A stretch of DNA of 64,000 bases from Naumannella halotolerans (GCF_004364645.1 NZ_SOAW01000003.1:248001-312000), one strand, 5' to 3'; shown: positions 45,896-56,775, counted from the stretch's first letter. Translations and numbers: made by a program. The notes: generated from the sequence alone by a model not told the origin.

Positions 45896-46450
45896 ATGAA
45901 GATCGCGATCATCAACGGATCGATCCGCCAAGGCCGGTCCAGTGACGGTGTCGTCGACTGGGTGGCCGCACAGGCCGCCGAACACGGGGGTGCCGACTTC
46001 GAGGTCGTCGACCTCGCCGCGTTCAACGTTCCGCTGCTGACCAGCCCGGTGATCCCGGGGATGGCCAACAAGCAGTACGACGACCCGGCGGTGCAGGCCT
46101 GGTCGGACGCGATCGACGCCTTCGACGGGTTCATCCTGGTCACCCCTGAGTACAACCACGGCGTACCCGGTGCGCTGAAGAACGCCTTCGACTCGCTGTC
46201 GGGTGAGTGGCAGCGCAAGACCATTGCCTTCGTCTCCTACGGCGCCGACAACGGCGTCCGGGCAGTGGAGCAGTGGCGCCAGATCGTGGCGAACTTCTCC
46301 ATGCACGACATCCGCACACAGCTCTCGCTGGGTCTGTTCACCGACTTCGCCGACGGCAAGTTCGCCCCGCAGGAGCGCCGTGCCGGCGAGGCCAAGAACC
46401 TGTTCGACGACCTGCTGAAGACCACCGAGTTCTTCGAGAACGCGAACTGA
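45896..46450 (+). CDS. NADPH-dependent FMN reductase family protein
   Basis: A 184-residue flavodoxin-fold reductase. INGSIRQGRSSDGVVDWV is the FMN phosphate loop. FILVTPEYNHGVPGALKNAFD is the signature of the family. It passes electrons from NAD(P)H to FMN, quinones or chromate-type acceptors. Start ATG 45896 follows GAGGAGTTCGTGGA. Confidence 0.9.
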   Translation: MKIAIINGSIRQGRSSDGVVDWVAAQAAEHGGADFEVVDLAAFNVPLLTSPVIPGMANKQYDDPAVQAWSDAIDAFDGFILVTPEYNHGVPGALKNAFDSLSGEWQRKTIAFVSYGADNGVRAVEQWRQIVANFSMHDIRTQLSLGLFTDFADGKFAPQERRAGEAKNLFDDLLKTTEFFENAN

Positions 46451-46469
46451 TCGTTCCGCGTCTCTGGGC

Positions 46470-47237
46470 ATGACTGCCCCAGACTCTCGCGCCGCCGGTG
46501 ATCCCGGCGCGAACCCATCACACCGCTGGTGTGGCTCCAGAACGCGAAATCGCGCCCATGGGCACCGAGATCGTGATCTGGAGCCGCGTCAGCGGTGTTG
46601 TCGTTCCTGGACGAGGTGTCGTCGCTTCGTCTCCCGTCGGGCCCGGTCGATGCCCGGCCCGCCATGGCCAGGCAGCAACCGGTGGTTCGACTTCAGCCAG
46701 GCTCGGATCCCGGCGGAGTACGTCCTCGTCTTCGAAGGGGTGCGGTGTACCTCGCCTGCGTTCACCGCCCTGGAACTGGCCGCGACCGACGGCGGTGAGG
46801 CCATCGACACCGCGCTCCGCCTCCGGGCGGCGCGTCTGGATCAGCTGTGGGCCGCATTGGCCGCGACCTCCGGGCGATCGGGGAATGCCGTGCGCCGGAC
46901 CGTCCTGCAGGACTCCCGTGACGAACCGTGGTCGGCTGCCGAGCGGCTGGCACACCGACTGCTCCGCTCCGCCGGTATCCGCGGGTGGGCCGCGAATGGC
47001 CCGATCGTGGTGGCAGGTTCCCGCTACTTCGGTGACATCGTCTTCCGTACCCGGCGGTTGGTGCTGGAGATCGACGGCTCGGGCACCCATGCCGACCCGG
47101 CGGCCTTCCAGACGGACCGAAGTCGACAGAACGTGTTGGTCAACGCCGGCTGGCGGGTGCTCCGCTTCACCTGGGCGGACCTGAACGATCACCCGGAGGC
47201 GTTCATCAGCACGGTACGCACGGCACTGCGTCGTTGA
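46470..47237 (+). pseudogene. Truncated DUF559-domain gene (5' part replaced)
   Basis: From about 46700 the frame matches the protein at 56776-57576: RCTSPAFTALELAATDGGEA, DSRDEPWSAAERLAHRLLRS, YFGDIVFRTRRLVLEIDGSG and RSRQNVLVNAGWRVLRFTWA, with the Glu...Asp...E-x-D nuclease-type residues kept. Upstream of that the frame shows no homology and runs through a palindromic element (46519-46600), so the N-terminal DNA-binding part is lost. It is probably a decayed relic. Translation from a later start cannot be excluded. Confidence 0.6.
46519..46600. repeat. Palindromic element at the truncated DUF559 gene (family D)
   Basis: ACACCGCTGGTGTGGCTCCA (from 46520) pairs with the segment ending AGCGGTGT (46577-46598) over 22 positions. 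Three are G-T wobbles, so the pairing works best as RNA. An inner CGCGAAATCGCG hairpin is present at 46542-46553. Confidence 0.65.
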
Positions 47238-47365
47238 CACAGGACAGGTACCCACGACCGCAATCGGATGCCCGCCGAATCCTCGGCGCCCCCTCCGTCC
47301 TCGAGCACGCCGCTGAAGTGGCGCGAGCGGGCAGATCGGTTTGCAGAGCGGCCGGGTTTCGGGAG

Positions 47366-47388
47366 CTGGAGCCACGTCAGCGGTGTTG
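47366..47388. repeat. Second copy of the family D arm, downstream of the truncated gene
   Basis: CTGGAGCCACGTCAGCGGTG (from 47366) repeats 46578-46597 with one change, in direct orientation. The relic is therefore flanked by copies. The remainder of 47238-47504 shows no gene. Confidence 0.7.
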
Positions 47389-47504
47389 GCCAGCGGCGGT
47401 GTCGTTCGCCAGATCAGCGCTCGAGGACAGTCTGTGTCCGGACCGACCTCGATGCTGGTTCTGCAGCCGAAGAACGGCTGACACCCGTAGGTGAGGGAGA
47501 CACC

Positions 47505-48023
47505 ATGAATGCCGACGACGGAGCGTTGACCCAGGAGCGGTTCGATCTGCTCGAATCCCTGTCGACCCAGCGGAAGTTCGTCCTGCAGACCGCATCGGGG
47601 CTCAGCGACCAGCAGGCGCGCGAACGGTCGACGATCAGCGAGCTGACGATCGGCGGGATCATCAAGCACCTCACCGCCGTCGAGCGGGAGTGGTGTGACT
47701 TCATCGTGAACGGGCCGGCCCCCGAGGCTGAACCGGACGAGGCCGCCATGGCTGCCTGGGCCGATCAGTTCGTGATGGCTGAGCAGCAGACGCTGGCCGA
47801 GATCGTGAGCGGGTACGAAAGGGCCGCGGCGGCCACCGATGAGCTGGTACGGACTGCCGACCTTGATCATTCCCACCCGTTGCCGGCGGCGCCCTGGTTC
47901 CCACCGGGAGCCCGGCGCAGCGCCCGACGGGTCTTCGTGCATCTGATCGGTGAGATCGCCCAGCATTCCGGTCACGCCGACATCATCCGGGAGGCGATCG
48001 ACGGCTCGAAGACGATGGGGTGA
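47505..48023 (+). CDS. DinB-family protein
   Basis: A 172-residue four-helix-bundle protein of the DinB/DUF664 group. Candidate metal-ligand histidines lie in IIKHLTAVEREW and HLIGEIAQHSGHADIIRE. Some relatives are thiol-dependent (mycothiol or bacillithiol) transferases. ATG 47505 with GAGGGA upstream is chosen over a long in-frame extension that has no homology. It is convergent with fabH. Confidence 0.82.
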   Translation: MNADDGALTQERFDLLESLSTQRKFVLQTASGLSDQQARERSTISELTIGGIIKHLTAVEREWCDFIVNGPAPEAEPDEAAMAAWADQFVMAEQQTLAEIVSGYERAAAATDELVRTADLDHSHPLPAAPWFPPGARRSARRVFVHLIGEIAQHSGHADIIREAIDGSKTMG

Positions 48024-48115
48024 GGACGGCCGCCGGGGCTGGTGTCGACCGGACAGGTGGGTGACCGGCCGCCGTCGACAGAGGTCGGGTGCGGATGCGG
48101 ATCGAGTGCCCGAGG

Positions 48116-49078
48116 TCAGGGGATCGTGATGACCTGACCGGCGTAGGACAGACCGCCGCCGAAACCGAAGAGCAGGGTCTTCGAGCCCGGCTTCAGCGGG
48201 TCATCGGACTCCTGCAGCTTCGACAGCGCCAGCGGGATCGAGGCAGCCGAGGTGTTGCCGGAGACGGTCACATCGGTGGCGATCCGGGCCTGCGGGGCAC
48301 CGATCTTCGCCGCCAGCGGCTCGATGATCCGCAGATTGGCCTGGTGCAGCACGATCGCATCCAGCTCGGTCGGCTCCAGTCCGGCCTTGACGATGATGCC
48401 CTTCACGATTTCCGGCAGGGTACGCGTGGTCCAGCGGTAGACGGCATTGCCGTTCTGGGCGAACTTGTAATTGTCCACCGCCTCGATCCGTACCGCATCG
48501 GACAACGTCGGCACCGCACCCCAGACCACGGGGGAGATCCCGTCGGTCTCCGAGGCCTCGATCAACACCGCGCCGGCACCGTCGGCGGTCAGCACACAGG
48601 TGGAGCGATCGGTGAAGTCGGTGAAATCGGTCAGCTTCTCGGCCCCGATGACCAGGGCGCGGGTGGCCGCGCCGGCCATGATCGCCTGCTGTGCGACCGC
48701 CACCGAGTGGCTGAAACCGGAACAGGCGGTGTTCACGTCCAGTGCTGCGGGGTTGTGCTCCATCCCCAGGCCGGTGGCCACCCGGGCGGCGGTGTTCGGC
48801 GAACGGTCCTGGGCGGTGCAGGTGGCGACCACGATCATGTCGATGTCGGTGAGCTCGGTCGGATGCTTGGCCAACAGGTTCCGCGCCGCGGCCAGGGCCA
48901 TGTCGGCAACGGTTTCCTCCGGCCCGGCCCAACGCCGTTCGCGGATGCCGACTCGCTGGGTGATCCACTCATCGGATGTCTCAACCATCGTCTCCAACTC
49001 GGAGTTGGGGACGACCCGGCTGGGCTGATGATGACCTGTGGCGACGATGCGAGTTCCCGGCATTGCACCATTGTCCAC
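48116..49078 (-). CDS. fabH: 3-oxoacyl-ACP synthase III family (FabH)
   Basis: A 320-residue thiolase-fold condensing enzyme. The catalytic triad is visible: Cys119 in NTACSGFS, His in LHQANLRI and Asn in VSGNTSAASIP. It starts fatty-acid chains by condensing an acyl-CoA with malonyl-ACP. With no other fatty-acid genes alongside, a specialised role is possible. Start GTG 49078 or ATG 49063. The 274-bp upstream gap holds no gene. Confidence 0.88.
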   Translation of the reverse strand: MDNGAMPGTRIVATGHHQPSRVVPNSELETMVETSDEWITQRVGIRERRWAGPEETVADMALAAARNLLAKHPTELTDIDMIVVATCTAQDRSPNTAARVATGLGMEHNPAALDVNTACSGFSHSVAVAQQAIMAGAATRALVIGAEKLTDFTDFTDRSTCVLTADGAGAVLIEASETDGISPVVWGAVPTLSDAVRIEAVDNYKFAQNGNAVYRWTTRTLPEIVKGIIVKAGLEPTELDAIVLHQANLRIIEPLAAKIGAPQARIATDVTVSGNTSAASIPLALSKLQESDDPLKPGSKTLLFGFGGGLSYAGQVITIP

Positions 49079-49352
49079 CTTTTTGGCCGGTACGCGCCGC
49101 AGGGGTCCGAGTACCGCTGCGGGCCGTCCCGGTCGGCCAGTTCACCACGCAGGCACGGGCCTGGTACTCGCGATGGCTCCCGATGATGCAGGACCGCCGT
49201 CGACGTCGTGGGGGCGGCCGCAGACCGCCCGACGACACGAGCGCAGCCTCCACGGGGCGCCGCCGGAGCGGGGGAGTCCGAGGGATTGAAAGGTGGGGAT
49301 CCCACGACACGGTTCAGTTCAGGACACCCGGCGGACATCTGGCCCCGGGTGG

Positions 49353-49943
49353 TCAGCGCTTGACCGCGGCGACCACCAACTGGGCCAGTTGGGCATAGGC
49401 CTCGGAATCGGTCAGGCCGGTGGCCTCCTGCATCGACCCGCTGCCGATCCGCTTCATCGTCGCCGAGACGATCTCGGAGACGAAGGCCGCATTGGTGTCG
49501 TCACGGAAACTGCCCTTGGCCGTACCCTCCTGGATCAGTTCCCGGATCCGCATCGAGGCCCAGGCCGTGTTCGCCAGGTACACCTCGTGGGTGGGTGGAA
49601 AATCGGCCATATCGGTCAAGAACTCCCGCGATGCCGGGCGCAGCGCCTCCGAGACCGCGGTCAGGTAGGCGACCACTCGACGCTCGGGGGCGCGGGCCCG
49701 TTGCAGCTGCTTCTCCACGTACTCCGTCGCGCCCTTGAAGAACAGCCGAACGATGCTGGTCGCCAGTTGCTCCTTGGACTGGGCCAACGCGTACAGGGTG
49801 CGCTTCGAGCACCCCAGCCGCACCGTCAGATCGTCCATCGTGAAGTGCGCGAACCCCTCGGCGAGCATCAGCTCGAGCAGTTCGTCGCGCAGCTCGGACT
49901 GGCGACCGGTGAGTCGCACGCGCGGAAACTGCAGACGGGCCAT
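49353..49943 (-). CDS. TetR-family regulator
   Basis: A 196-residue protein with an N-terminal TetR HTH (LRDELLELMLAEGFAHFTMD, then RLGCSKRTLYALAQSKEQL) and a helical ligand-binding C-terminal domain. ATG 49943 begins MARLQFPRVRL, and a longer start at 49976 is less likely. It is divergent from an acyl-CoA dehydrogenase, with an 11-bp-arm inverted repeat between them. An acyl-CoA or fatty-acid ligand would fit. Confidence 0.82.
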   Translation of the reverse strand: MARLQFPRVRLTGRQSELRDELLELMLAEGFAHFTMDDLTVRLGCSKRTLYALAQSKEQLATSIVRLFFKGATEYVEKQLQRARAPERRVVAYLTAVSEALRPASREFLTDMADFPPTHEVYLANTAWASMRIRELIQEGTAKGSFRDDTNAAFVSEIVSATMKRIGSGSMQEATGLTDSEAYAQLAQLVVAAVKR

Positions 49944-50003
49944 GGGCCAAGAGTCTAGAGCGCGCCGCTGGCACACAGCACCGGCGCCATGACTGGCACT
50001 CGG

Positions 50004-50035
50004 ACCGGTACTGCCGTAGCGTTCGCAGTACCGGT
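50004..50035. promoter_or_regulatory. Inverted repeat operator overlapping the acyl-CoA dehydrogenase promoter
   Basis: ACCGGTACTGC, 10 nt, GCAGTACCGGT: perfect 11-bp arms. The spacer contains the -10 TAGCGT (50017-50022), so a bound regulator would block polymerase. Confidence 0.75.
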
Positions 50036-50052
50036 GCTGGAGGAGACGAGGA

Positions 50053-51201
50053 ATGCGACCCAGAGTTCAACGGCTGCTGCCCAACGACGACGCGGCCGAG
50101 ATGGTCAGCGTGGTGGCTGATTTCGCCCGCGCCGAGCTGGAGGCAGCCGCGGCCCAGGGCGAGGAGGCGGCGAAGTTCCCCGAGAAGGCCTATCTGCGGT
50201 TGGCCGAGCTCGGCGTGCTGGGGATGGCCTATCCGGAGGCCGACGGCGGACTCGGTCGGCCCTATGAGGTCTACCTGCAGGCGTTGGAGGAGATCGCCGC
50301 GGCCTGGTTCTCGGTCGGTGTGGGCGTCTCGGTGCACACCATGTCGGCCTGGCCGTTGGCCCATGTCGGTACGCCGCAGCAGCGATCCGCCTGGTTGCCG
50401 GGAATGCTCAACGGCGGCGGCATCGGTGGGTACGCGCTGAGCGAGCCGCAGGCCGGTTCCGACATCTCGGCCATCACCACCCGGGCGACGAAGACCGACG
50501 GCGGGTGGCGGATCAACGGGACCAAGGCATGGATCACCAATGGCGGGTATGCCGATCACTACACCCTGTTCGCCCGGACCGGGGAGGCTCATCACGACCT
50601 GAGTTGCTTCCTGGTCCCCGGTGATGCTCCCGGTCTCAGCGCCGCGGCGCCGGAGAAGAAGATGGGGATGACTGGTTCGCCGACCGCCATGCTGCATCTC
50701 GACGATGTCGAGATCGATCATGATCGGCTGATCGGCGAGATCAACGGTGGTGCGCGGATCGCTTTGTCTGCATTGGATTCCGGCCGTTTGGGCATTGCCG
50801 CCTGTGCCACCGGATTGGCTCAGGCAGCACTTGATCATGCGGTTGCCCATGCCCGCGAACGCGAACAGTTCGGTCGACCGATCAGCGATTTCCAGGGAAT
50901 GCAGTTCCTCCTCGCCGAGATGGCCGCGGCAGTGGACAGTTCGCGGGCGACGTACCTGATGGCCGCACGAAAGCGCGACGCCGGCATGGACTTCACCCGT
51001 GATGCCGCGGTGGCGAAACTGACCTGCACCGATTCCGCGATGAAGGTGACCACCGATGCCGTGCAGGTGCTCGGTGGGTACGGATACACCCGCGACTTCC
51101 CGGTCGAGCGGTTCATGCGGGAGGCCAAGATCACCCAGATCTTCGAGGGCACCAACCAGATCCAGCGGTTGGTGATCGCTCGTCAACTGGCCAGGTCCTG
51201 A
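50053..51201 (+). CDS. Acyl-CoA dehydrogenase
   Basis: A 382-residue FAD enzyme of fatty-acid or branched-chain acyl-CoA oxidation. GGYALSEPQAGSD and WITNGGYADHY are the FAD/substrate signatures. QVLGGYGYTRDFPVERFMRE and the catalytic Glu in QIFEGTNQIQR follow. GGAGGAGACGAGG precedes ATG 50053. Chain-length specificity is not evident. It is probably repressed by the divergent TetR protein. Confidence 0.92.
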   Translation: MRPRVQRLLPNDDAAEMVSVVADFARAELEAAAAQGEEAAKFPEKAYLRLAELGVLGMAYPEADGGLGRPYEVYLQALEEIAAAWFSVGVGVSVHTMSAWPLAHVGTPQQRSAWLPGMLNGGGIGGYALSEPQAGSDISAITTRATKTDGGWRINGTKAWITNGGYADHYTLFARTGEAHHDLSCFLVPGDAPGLSAAAPEKKMGMTGSPTAMLHLDDVEIDHDRLIGEINGGARIALSALDSGRLGIAACATGLAQAALDHAVAHAREREQFGRPISDFQGMQFLLAEMAAAVDSSRATYLMAARKRDAGMDFTRDAAVAKLTCTDSAMKVTTDAVQVLGGYGYTRDFPVERFMREAKITQIFEGTNQIQRLVIARQLARS

Positions 51202-51234
51202 CCTCGCGAACGTGACCGATGCCTGACGGAGGGC

Positions 51235-52620
51235 TCAGCCCTTCTTCCGTCGCAGGGCCTCGACGTCGAGGAACTCGTTCGCCGGCACCGGGGTGTCCTC
51301 GACCCCGTCCTCCCACGGGTCGTAGGGCTTCTCGGTGTCGTTCTCGTCCAGATATCCCTGCGACGGATCGAACGGGTTGGCCAGCCGGCGGCCACCCTCC
51401 TCGACCACCGGGACCACCGAGGCGGCCGACATGTCCTCGTCCGGCAGCTCCCGCAGCACCGTCTTGGCGTAGTCCTTCGCCGCGTCGAGGATCGGCACCT
51501 CGCTGCCGACGGCCTCCGACATGTACCACCGGTGGTCCAGCACCTCGTGGAAGACCTGGGCTGGTTCGCGTTTCGCCCGCAGGTCGTCCGGGACCGAGGC
51601 CACCACCGGTTCGAACACCCGGGTCAGCCACTGGTGGGCGACCACCGCCTCATCGGCGCCCTGCTGGTCGGTACGTACCCGGAAGGTGTCCAGGTCGTTC
51701 AGCAACCGCCGAGCCTGGTTCTCCTCGGTGTCCAATCCGGTCAGCCGGAGCAGCCGGCGCGAATGGTGACCGGCATCGACCACCTTCGGCTGGATCCGTA
51801 CCGTCGAACCGGCGAGATCGGTGGTGATGTCGAGCTCGGCCACGTCGAAGCCGAGCGCATTCAACCGGCGTACCCGGGAGTCGATCCGGTGCATCTCCGA
51901 GGTGTCGAACTCCTCGGCGCCGGTGAGCTCGTTCCACAGCTCGTGATAGCGGTTCTCGATGGTCTCCACCAGGCCGATCGGCTTCAGCGCCTCGTCCAGC
52001 ATGCCGCCGGCCTCGAGGTCACAGAACTCACCGAAGAGGTTGGTCTTGGCGATCATCAGATCGTGTTCGCGTTGGCCCTTCGACAACTCGTCGTGGATCT
52101 CACCGGTCTCGGCATCGACCAGATAGGCCGCGAACTCGCCGGCGTCACGGCGGAAGAGGATGTTCGACAAGGACACATCGCCCCACAGCACCCCGGCCAG
52201 GTGCAGTTTGGCCAGCAGCACGACCATCGCATCCAGCAAGCGGCCGACGGTCTCGCTGCGGACACCGGGGGTGAACAGTGCCCGATAGGGCAGGGAGAAG
52301 CGCAGATGTTTGGTCAGCAGCACCGGATCCAGCGGCTCCCCGTCGGGAGTGACCCGCCCGGTCACCACGCCGACCGGTTCGACCGAGGGGGTCTCCAGGC
52401 GGTTCAGATCGTGCAGCAGTCGGTACTCGTGCAGCGCCAGGTGTTCGATGACCTCCTTGGCGGCGTAGATCTCGTCACCCACGCGGATGAACCGGACCAC
52501 GTGACGGGAGATGCCTCGGGGCAGGGCGACCAGCTTGTCGACCGGCCAGTCGGTCAGCGGCGTGTCCCACGGTTGCTGCAGCAACCGCGAGTCGGGCTGG
52601 GCGGACAGGAACCGAGGCAT
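51235..52620 (-). CDS. DUF4032 protein with kinase-like fold
   Basis: A 461-residue protein. Residues about 40-190 resemble the lipopolysaccharide-kinase/protein-kinase-like fold: IYAAKEVIEH (possible ATP-binding Lys), LAKLHLAGVLWGDVSLSNIL (catalytic-loop Asp and Asn) and YLVDAETGEI (metal-binding Asp). The C-terminal DUF4032 domain is of unknown function. A leaderless start fits: CAGAAT, 6 nt, ATG 52620. It is convergent with the dehydrogenase gene. Confidence 0.75.
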   Translation of the reverse strand: MPRFLSAQPDSRLLQQPWDTPLTDWPVDKLVALPRGISRHVVRFIRVGDEIYAAKEVIEHLALHEYRLLHDLNRLETPSVEPVGVVTGRVTPDGEPLDPVLLTKHLRFSLPYRALFTPGVRSETVGRLLDAMVVLLAKLHLAGVLWGDVSLSNILFRRDAGEFAAYLVDAETGEIHDELSKGQREHDLMIAKTNLFGEFCDLEAGGMLDEALKPIGLVETIENRYHELWNELTGAEEFDTSEMHRIDSRVRRLNALGFDVAELDITTDLAGSTVRIQPKVVDAGHHSRRLLRLTGLDTEENQARRLLNDLDTFRVRTDQQGADEAVVAHQWLTRVFEPVVASVPDDLRAKREPAQVFHEVLDHRWYMSEAVGSEVPILDAAKDYAKTVLRELPDEDMSAASVVPVVEEGGRRLANPFDPSQGYLDENDTEKPYDPWEDGVEDTPVPANEFLDVEALRRKKG

Positions 52621-52626
52621 TTGGTC

Positions 52627-52632
52627 ATTCTG
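52627..52632 (-). promoter_or_regulatory. -10 box CAGAAT of DUF4032 gene
   Basis: On the minus strand CAGAAT, then 6 nt, then ATG 52620. Confidence 0.45.
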
Positions 52633-52737
52633 GCACGACGGTCGAACGTACGCCCGACAGGTCTGGGTGTGCCGGTGGATGGGAAACCGGAGCGGCCCGC
52701 CACCTGTCGGTGACGGGCCCCTTCACCGGTTTCGGGA

Positions 52738-53829
<1,092 letters not shown>

Positions 53830-53902
53830 TGCCTGTCTGTTCCTTCCACGGGCAGGTACGTGCCCGACGATCCGTAGTGGATGGTGACGGTCCCCGTTGA
53901 CC

Positions 53903-53943
53903 GCCTCAATGTGTCACCCGGGTGGAACCCGGAGCGTGTTGAG
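53903..53943. promoter_or_regulatory. Imperfect palindrome upstream of ugpC
   Basis: CCTCAATGTG and CGTGTTGAGG form the outer arms, with a CACCCGGGTG palindrome inside. It lies 75-115 bp upstream of the ugpC start. It could be an operator; the evidence is weak. Confidence 0.3.
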
Positions 53944-53991
53944 GACAACATACGCCCTCACTGTGACCTGCGCCACCCAGGGGTCGAGGAT

Positions 53992-55359
53992 TCAGCATTC
54001 GACGATGTTCACGGCCAGTCCGCCGCGGGCCGTCTCCTTGTACTTGACCTTCATGTCGGCCCCGGTCTGCATCATCGTCTTGATCACCTTGTCCAGGCTG
54101 ACGGTGTGCCGGCCGTCGCCGTGCAGGGCCAGCCGGGCGGCGGTGATCGCCTTCACCGAGGCGACCGCATTGCGTTCTATACAAGGGATCTGGACCAACC
54201 CGCCGACCGGGTCGCAGGTCAGACCGAGATGATGCTCCATGCCGATCTCGGCGGCGTTCTCGACCTGTTCGGGGGTGCCACCGAGGACCTCGGCCAGGGC
54301 TCCCGCCGCCATCGAGCAGGCCGTACCGACCTCGCCCTGGCAGCCCACCTCGGCGCCGGAGATGGATGCGGTCTGCTGGTAGATCGAGGCCAGGGCACCG
54401 GCGGTCAGCAGGAACCGCAGGATGGTCTCTTCGTCGCTGCCGGGCAGGAAGCGGTCGGCGAAGTGCAGCACCGCCGGGATGATGCCGGCGGCACCGTTGG
54501 TCGGGGCGGTGACCACTCGGCCACCGGAGGCGTTCTCCTCGTTCACGGCCAGGGCCCACAGGGTCACCCAGTCCATCGCCGCCAGGGGATCGATCTCGGC
54601 GGCCGACTCCAGTCGTCGGTGCAATTCGGCGGCGCGACGACGTACCTTCAGGCCGCCGGGCAGGACGCCGACGGTGTCGCAGCCCTTATGCACGCACTCC
54701 TGCATCACCGCCCAGATCTCCAGCAGCCGCCGGCGTACCTCCGCTGCCGGACGCCGGGCGCACTCATTGGCCCAGGCGACCTCGGAGATCCGCAACTGCT
54801 CGCGCTCGCAGATCTGCAACAGCTCGGCGCCGGTACGGAAGGGGTGGGGCAGCGGAGTCGGGTCGGGGACGATCTGCGGGTTGCCGCTGCCGTCGTCGTC
54901 GAGGACGAAACCGCCGCCGATGGAGTAGTAGGTCTGCTGCCGGACCTCGGTCTCGTCGTGCCAGGCGGTGAACGTCATGCCATTGGGATGGAAGGGCAGC
55001 GAGCGGCGCCGGTACAGCAGCAGATCGGCATCCGGATCGAAGTCGATCTTGTGCGATCCGTTCAGTGCAAGGGTTCTGTGGTCCTTGATCTCCTGCACCC
55101 GGACCGGTGTGGCGTCGGTGTCGACGGTCTGCGGGTCCTCCCCGCACAGGCCGAGCAGTACCGCTGCCTCCGAGCCGTGGCCGTGGCCGGTCGCGCCCAG
55201 GGAGCCGAACAGCTCGGCCCGCACCCGGGTGACCCGGTCGAGTTCACCGTGCTCGGCCAACAGGGCGGCGAACTTCGCAGCCGCTCGCATCGGGCCGACG
55301 GTGTGCGAACTGGACGGCCCGATGCCGATCTTGAACAGATCGAACACGCTGACGCTCAC
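53992..55359 (-). CDS. sdaA: L-serine ammonia-lyase (iron-sulfur, single chain)
   Basis: A 455-residue enzyme deaminating serine to pyruvate. The N-terminal beta domain starts [20 protein letters not shown]. The catalytic alpha domain carries Cys residues for the 4Fe-4S cluster in [24 protein letters not shown] and [13 protein letters not shown] 55359 gives the usual length and has CAGACT 6 nt upstream; a much longer open frame upstream is not coding. Confidence 0.93.
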   Translation of the reverse strand: MSVSVFDLFKIGIGPSSSHTVGPMRAAAKFAALLAEHGELDRVTRVRAELFGSLGATGHGHGSEAAVLLGLCGEDPQTVDTDATPVRVQEIKDHRTLALNGSHKIDFDPDADLLLYRRRSLPFHPNGMTFTAWHDETEVRQQTYYSIGGGFVLDDDGSGNPQIVPDPTPLPHPFRTGAELLQICEREQLRISEVAWANECARRPAAEVRRRLLEIWAVMQECVHKGCDTVGVLPGGLKVRRRAAELHRRLESAAEIDPLAAMDWVTLWALAVNEENASGGRVVTAPTNGAAGIIPAVLHFADRFLPGSDEETILRFLLTAGALASIYQQTASISGAEVGCQGEVGTACSMAAGALAEVLGGTPEQVENAAEIGMEHHLGLTCDPVGGLVQIPCIERNAVASVKAITAARLALHGDGRHTVSLDKVIKTMMQTGADMKVKYKETARGGLAVNIVEC

Positions 55360-55365
55360 GCGGCC

Positions 55366-55371
55366 AGTCTG
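55366..55371 (-). promoter_or_regulatory. -10 box CAGACT of sdaA
   Basis: On the minus strand CAGACT, then GGCCGC (6 nt), then GTG 55359. Confidence 0.45.
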
Positions 55372-55495
55372 CCCGATAAGTCGCTGCCGCAGGGTCGGTG
55401 TGCGAGATTCGCGCGGTACGTGCGTCCAGCGCAACGCGGCGCTGGGTGTCGGATCAGCTCCGGCACGGCCGCGGCGCACCGACAACGGCCTACGG

Positions 55496-55501
55496 CACAA
55501 T
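55496..55501 (+). promoter_or_regulatory. -10 box CACAAT, leaderless start of RsmC-like gene
   Basis: CACAAT, then CGGTGC (6 nt), then GTG 55508. Confidence 0.5.
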
Positions 55502-55507
55502 CGGTGC

Positions 55508-56524
55508 GTGCCCCTGACCGATCCTGTTGCGCGCCTGATCCTCGACGAGGCCGGTGACCTGCGGGGAGCCCGGGTGTTCGTGCTCGACGACCGTGACGCG
55601 GAACTGGCCACCGGTGCGGCGGCAGCCGGGGCGGCCGAGGTCCGGTGGTGGGGAGACGACGTCCGGGACGACCCCGATCTTCCGGGGTCGATCGCCCTGC
55701 CGGAGATCGATGCCGGGACCGATCTGGTGCTGGCCCGCCTGCCCCGCGCCCTCGACCGGTTGGACGAGTACAGCCGAGAACTGGCTGCGCGGGCGCCGGG
55801 AGCCAGGATCGTCGCCGGCGCGCGGGTGAAACACATGACCCGCTCGATGAATGCGGTGCTGGAACGGCACTGGCGGCAGGTACGTGCCAGCCTCGGCCGC
55901 GACCGCAGCCGGGTGCTGCACGCGACCGATGCCCGACCGATCGATCCGGACGCGACGAACCGGTGGCCGCGGGAGGCCACCGTGCAGACCCCCGGTGGCA
56001 ATCTCACCCTGGTGCACCACGGTGGAGTCTTCGCCGGCGGCAGGCTGGACCCGGGAACCCGGTTGCTGCTGCAGGCCCTGGCGCAAGCGCGGCCGTCGCC
56101 GGGCAGGGCCCATGACCTGGGGTCGGGCACCGGGGTGCTCGGTCTCTGGTTGGCGCGCAGTGGCCACCGGGTGAGTGCCAGCGACATCTCCCGATTCGCC
56201 GTCGCCTCGACCCGGCAGGGCGCCCGGGTCAATGACGTGTCGATCGAGGTACGGCTGGCCGACGGTGTCGCCGGCGTGCCGCCGTCGGTGGAGCCGCAAC
56301 TGGATCTGCTGGTGTCGAATCCTCCGTTCCACAGCGGCGCGGCCAAGGACAGCACCCCGACCCTGGAGCTGATCCGGAATCTGCCGACGGTGGTCCGACC
56401 CGGTGGTCAGGCGTGGCTGGTGTGGAACTCCCATCTGCCCTACCTCCCGGCGCTCCGAGCGGTGGGCCGGACCACGATCGTTGCCCGGAACCGCGCCTAC
56501 ACCGTCACCCGGACGATCCTCTGA
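55508..56524 (+). CDS. RsmC/RlmG-like rRNA guanine-N2 methyltransferase
   Basis: A 338-residue protein with a degenerate N-terminal Rossmann half and a C-terminal SAM-dependent methyltransferase half. SAM-binding motif I is [15 protein letters not shown], followed by the catalytic N-P-P-F in [11 protein letters not shown]. This two-half architecture is that of RsmC and RlmG, which methylate guanines in 16S or 23S rRNA. The exact target cannot be assigned. Its stop codon lies in the first unit of a 15-bp tandem array. Confidence 0.82.
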   Translation: MPLTDPVARLILDEAGDLRGARVFVLDDRDAELATGAAAAGAAEVRWWGDDVRDDPDLPGSIALPEIDAGTDLVLARLPRALDRLDEYSRELAARAPGARIVAGARVKHMTRSMNAVLERHWRQVRASLGRDRSRVLHATDARPIDPDATNRWPREATVQTPGGNLTLVHHGGVFAGGRLDPGTRLLLQALAQARPSPGRAHDLGSGTGVLGLWLARSGHRVSASDISRFAVASTRQGARVNDVSIEVRLADGVAGVPPSVEPQLDLLVSNPPFHSGAAKDSTPTLELIRNLPTVVRPGGQAWLVWNSHLPYLPALRAVGRTTIVARNRAYTVTRTIL

Positions 56525-56700
56525 GCAGTTGGTCTCTGAGTACTTGCTCTCTGAGCAGGTGGCCGGTGAGCCTCCGGCCGCTGAGCGTCTGGTCGCTGAG
56601 CCTCCGGCCGCTGAGCGTCTGGTCGCTGGGTGTCTGGTCGCTGGGTGTCTGGTCGCTGGGCGTCTAGTCGCTGAGTGGCTGCTCCGTGGGGTGGCTGGCC
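56521..56700. repeat. 15-bp tandem array, 12 degenerate units
   Basis: Units of the type CTGAGCGTCTGGTCG run in exact 15-bp register from 56521 to 56700. The middle units (56581-56670) are nearly identical. The array starts at the stop codon of the methyltransferase gene. Being a multiple of 3, it leaves several frames open, which produces Leu-Ser-Val-type artefact peptides. Confidence 0.88.
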
Positions 56701-56775
56701 GCTGAGTGTCCAGCCTCGGAGTTCTGGCCACGGAGCACCGACAGGTCCGGTGACGAGCACGTCACCGGCCGTGGT

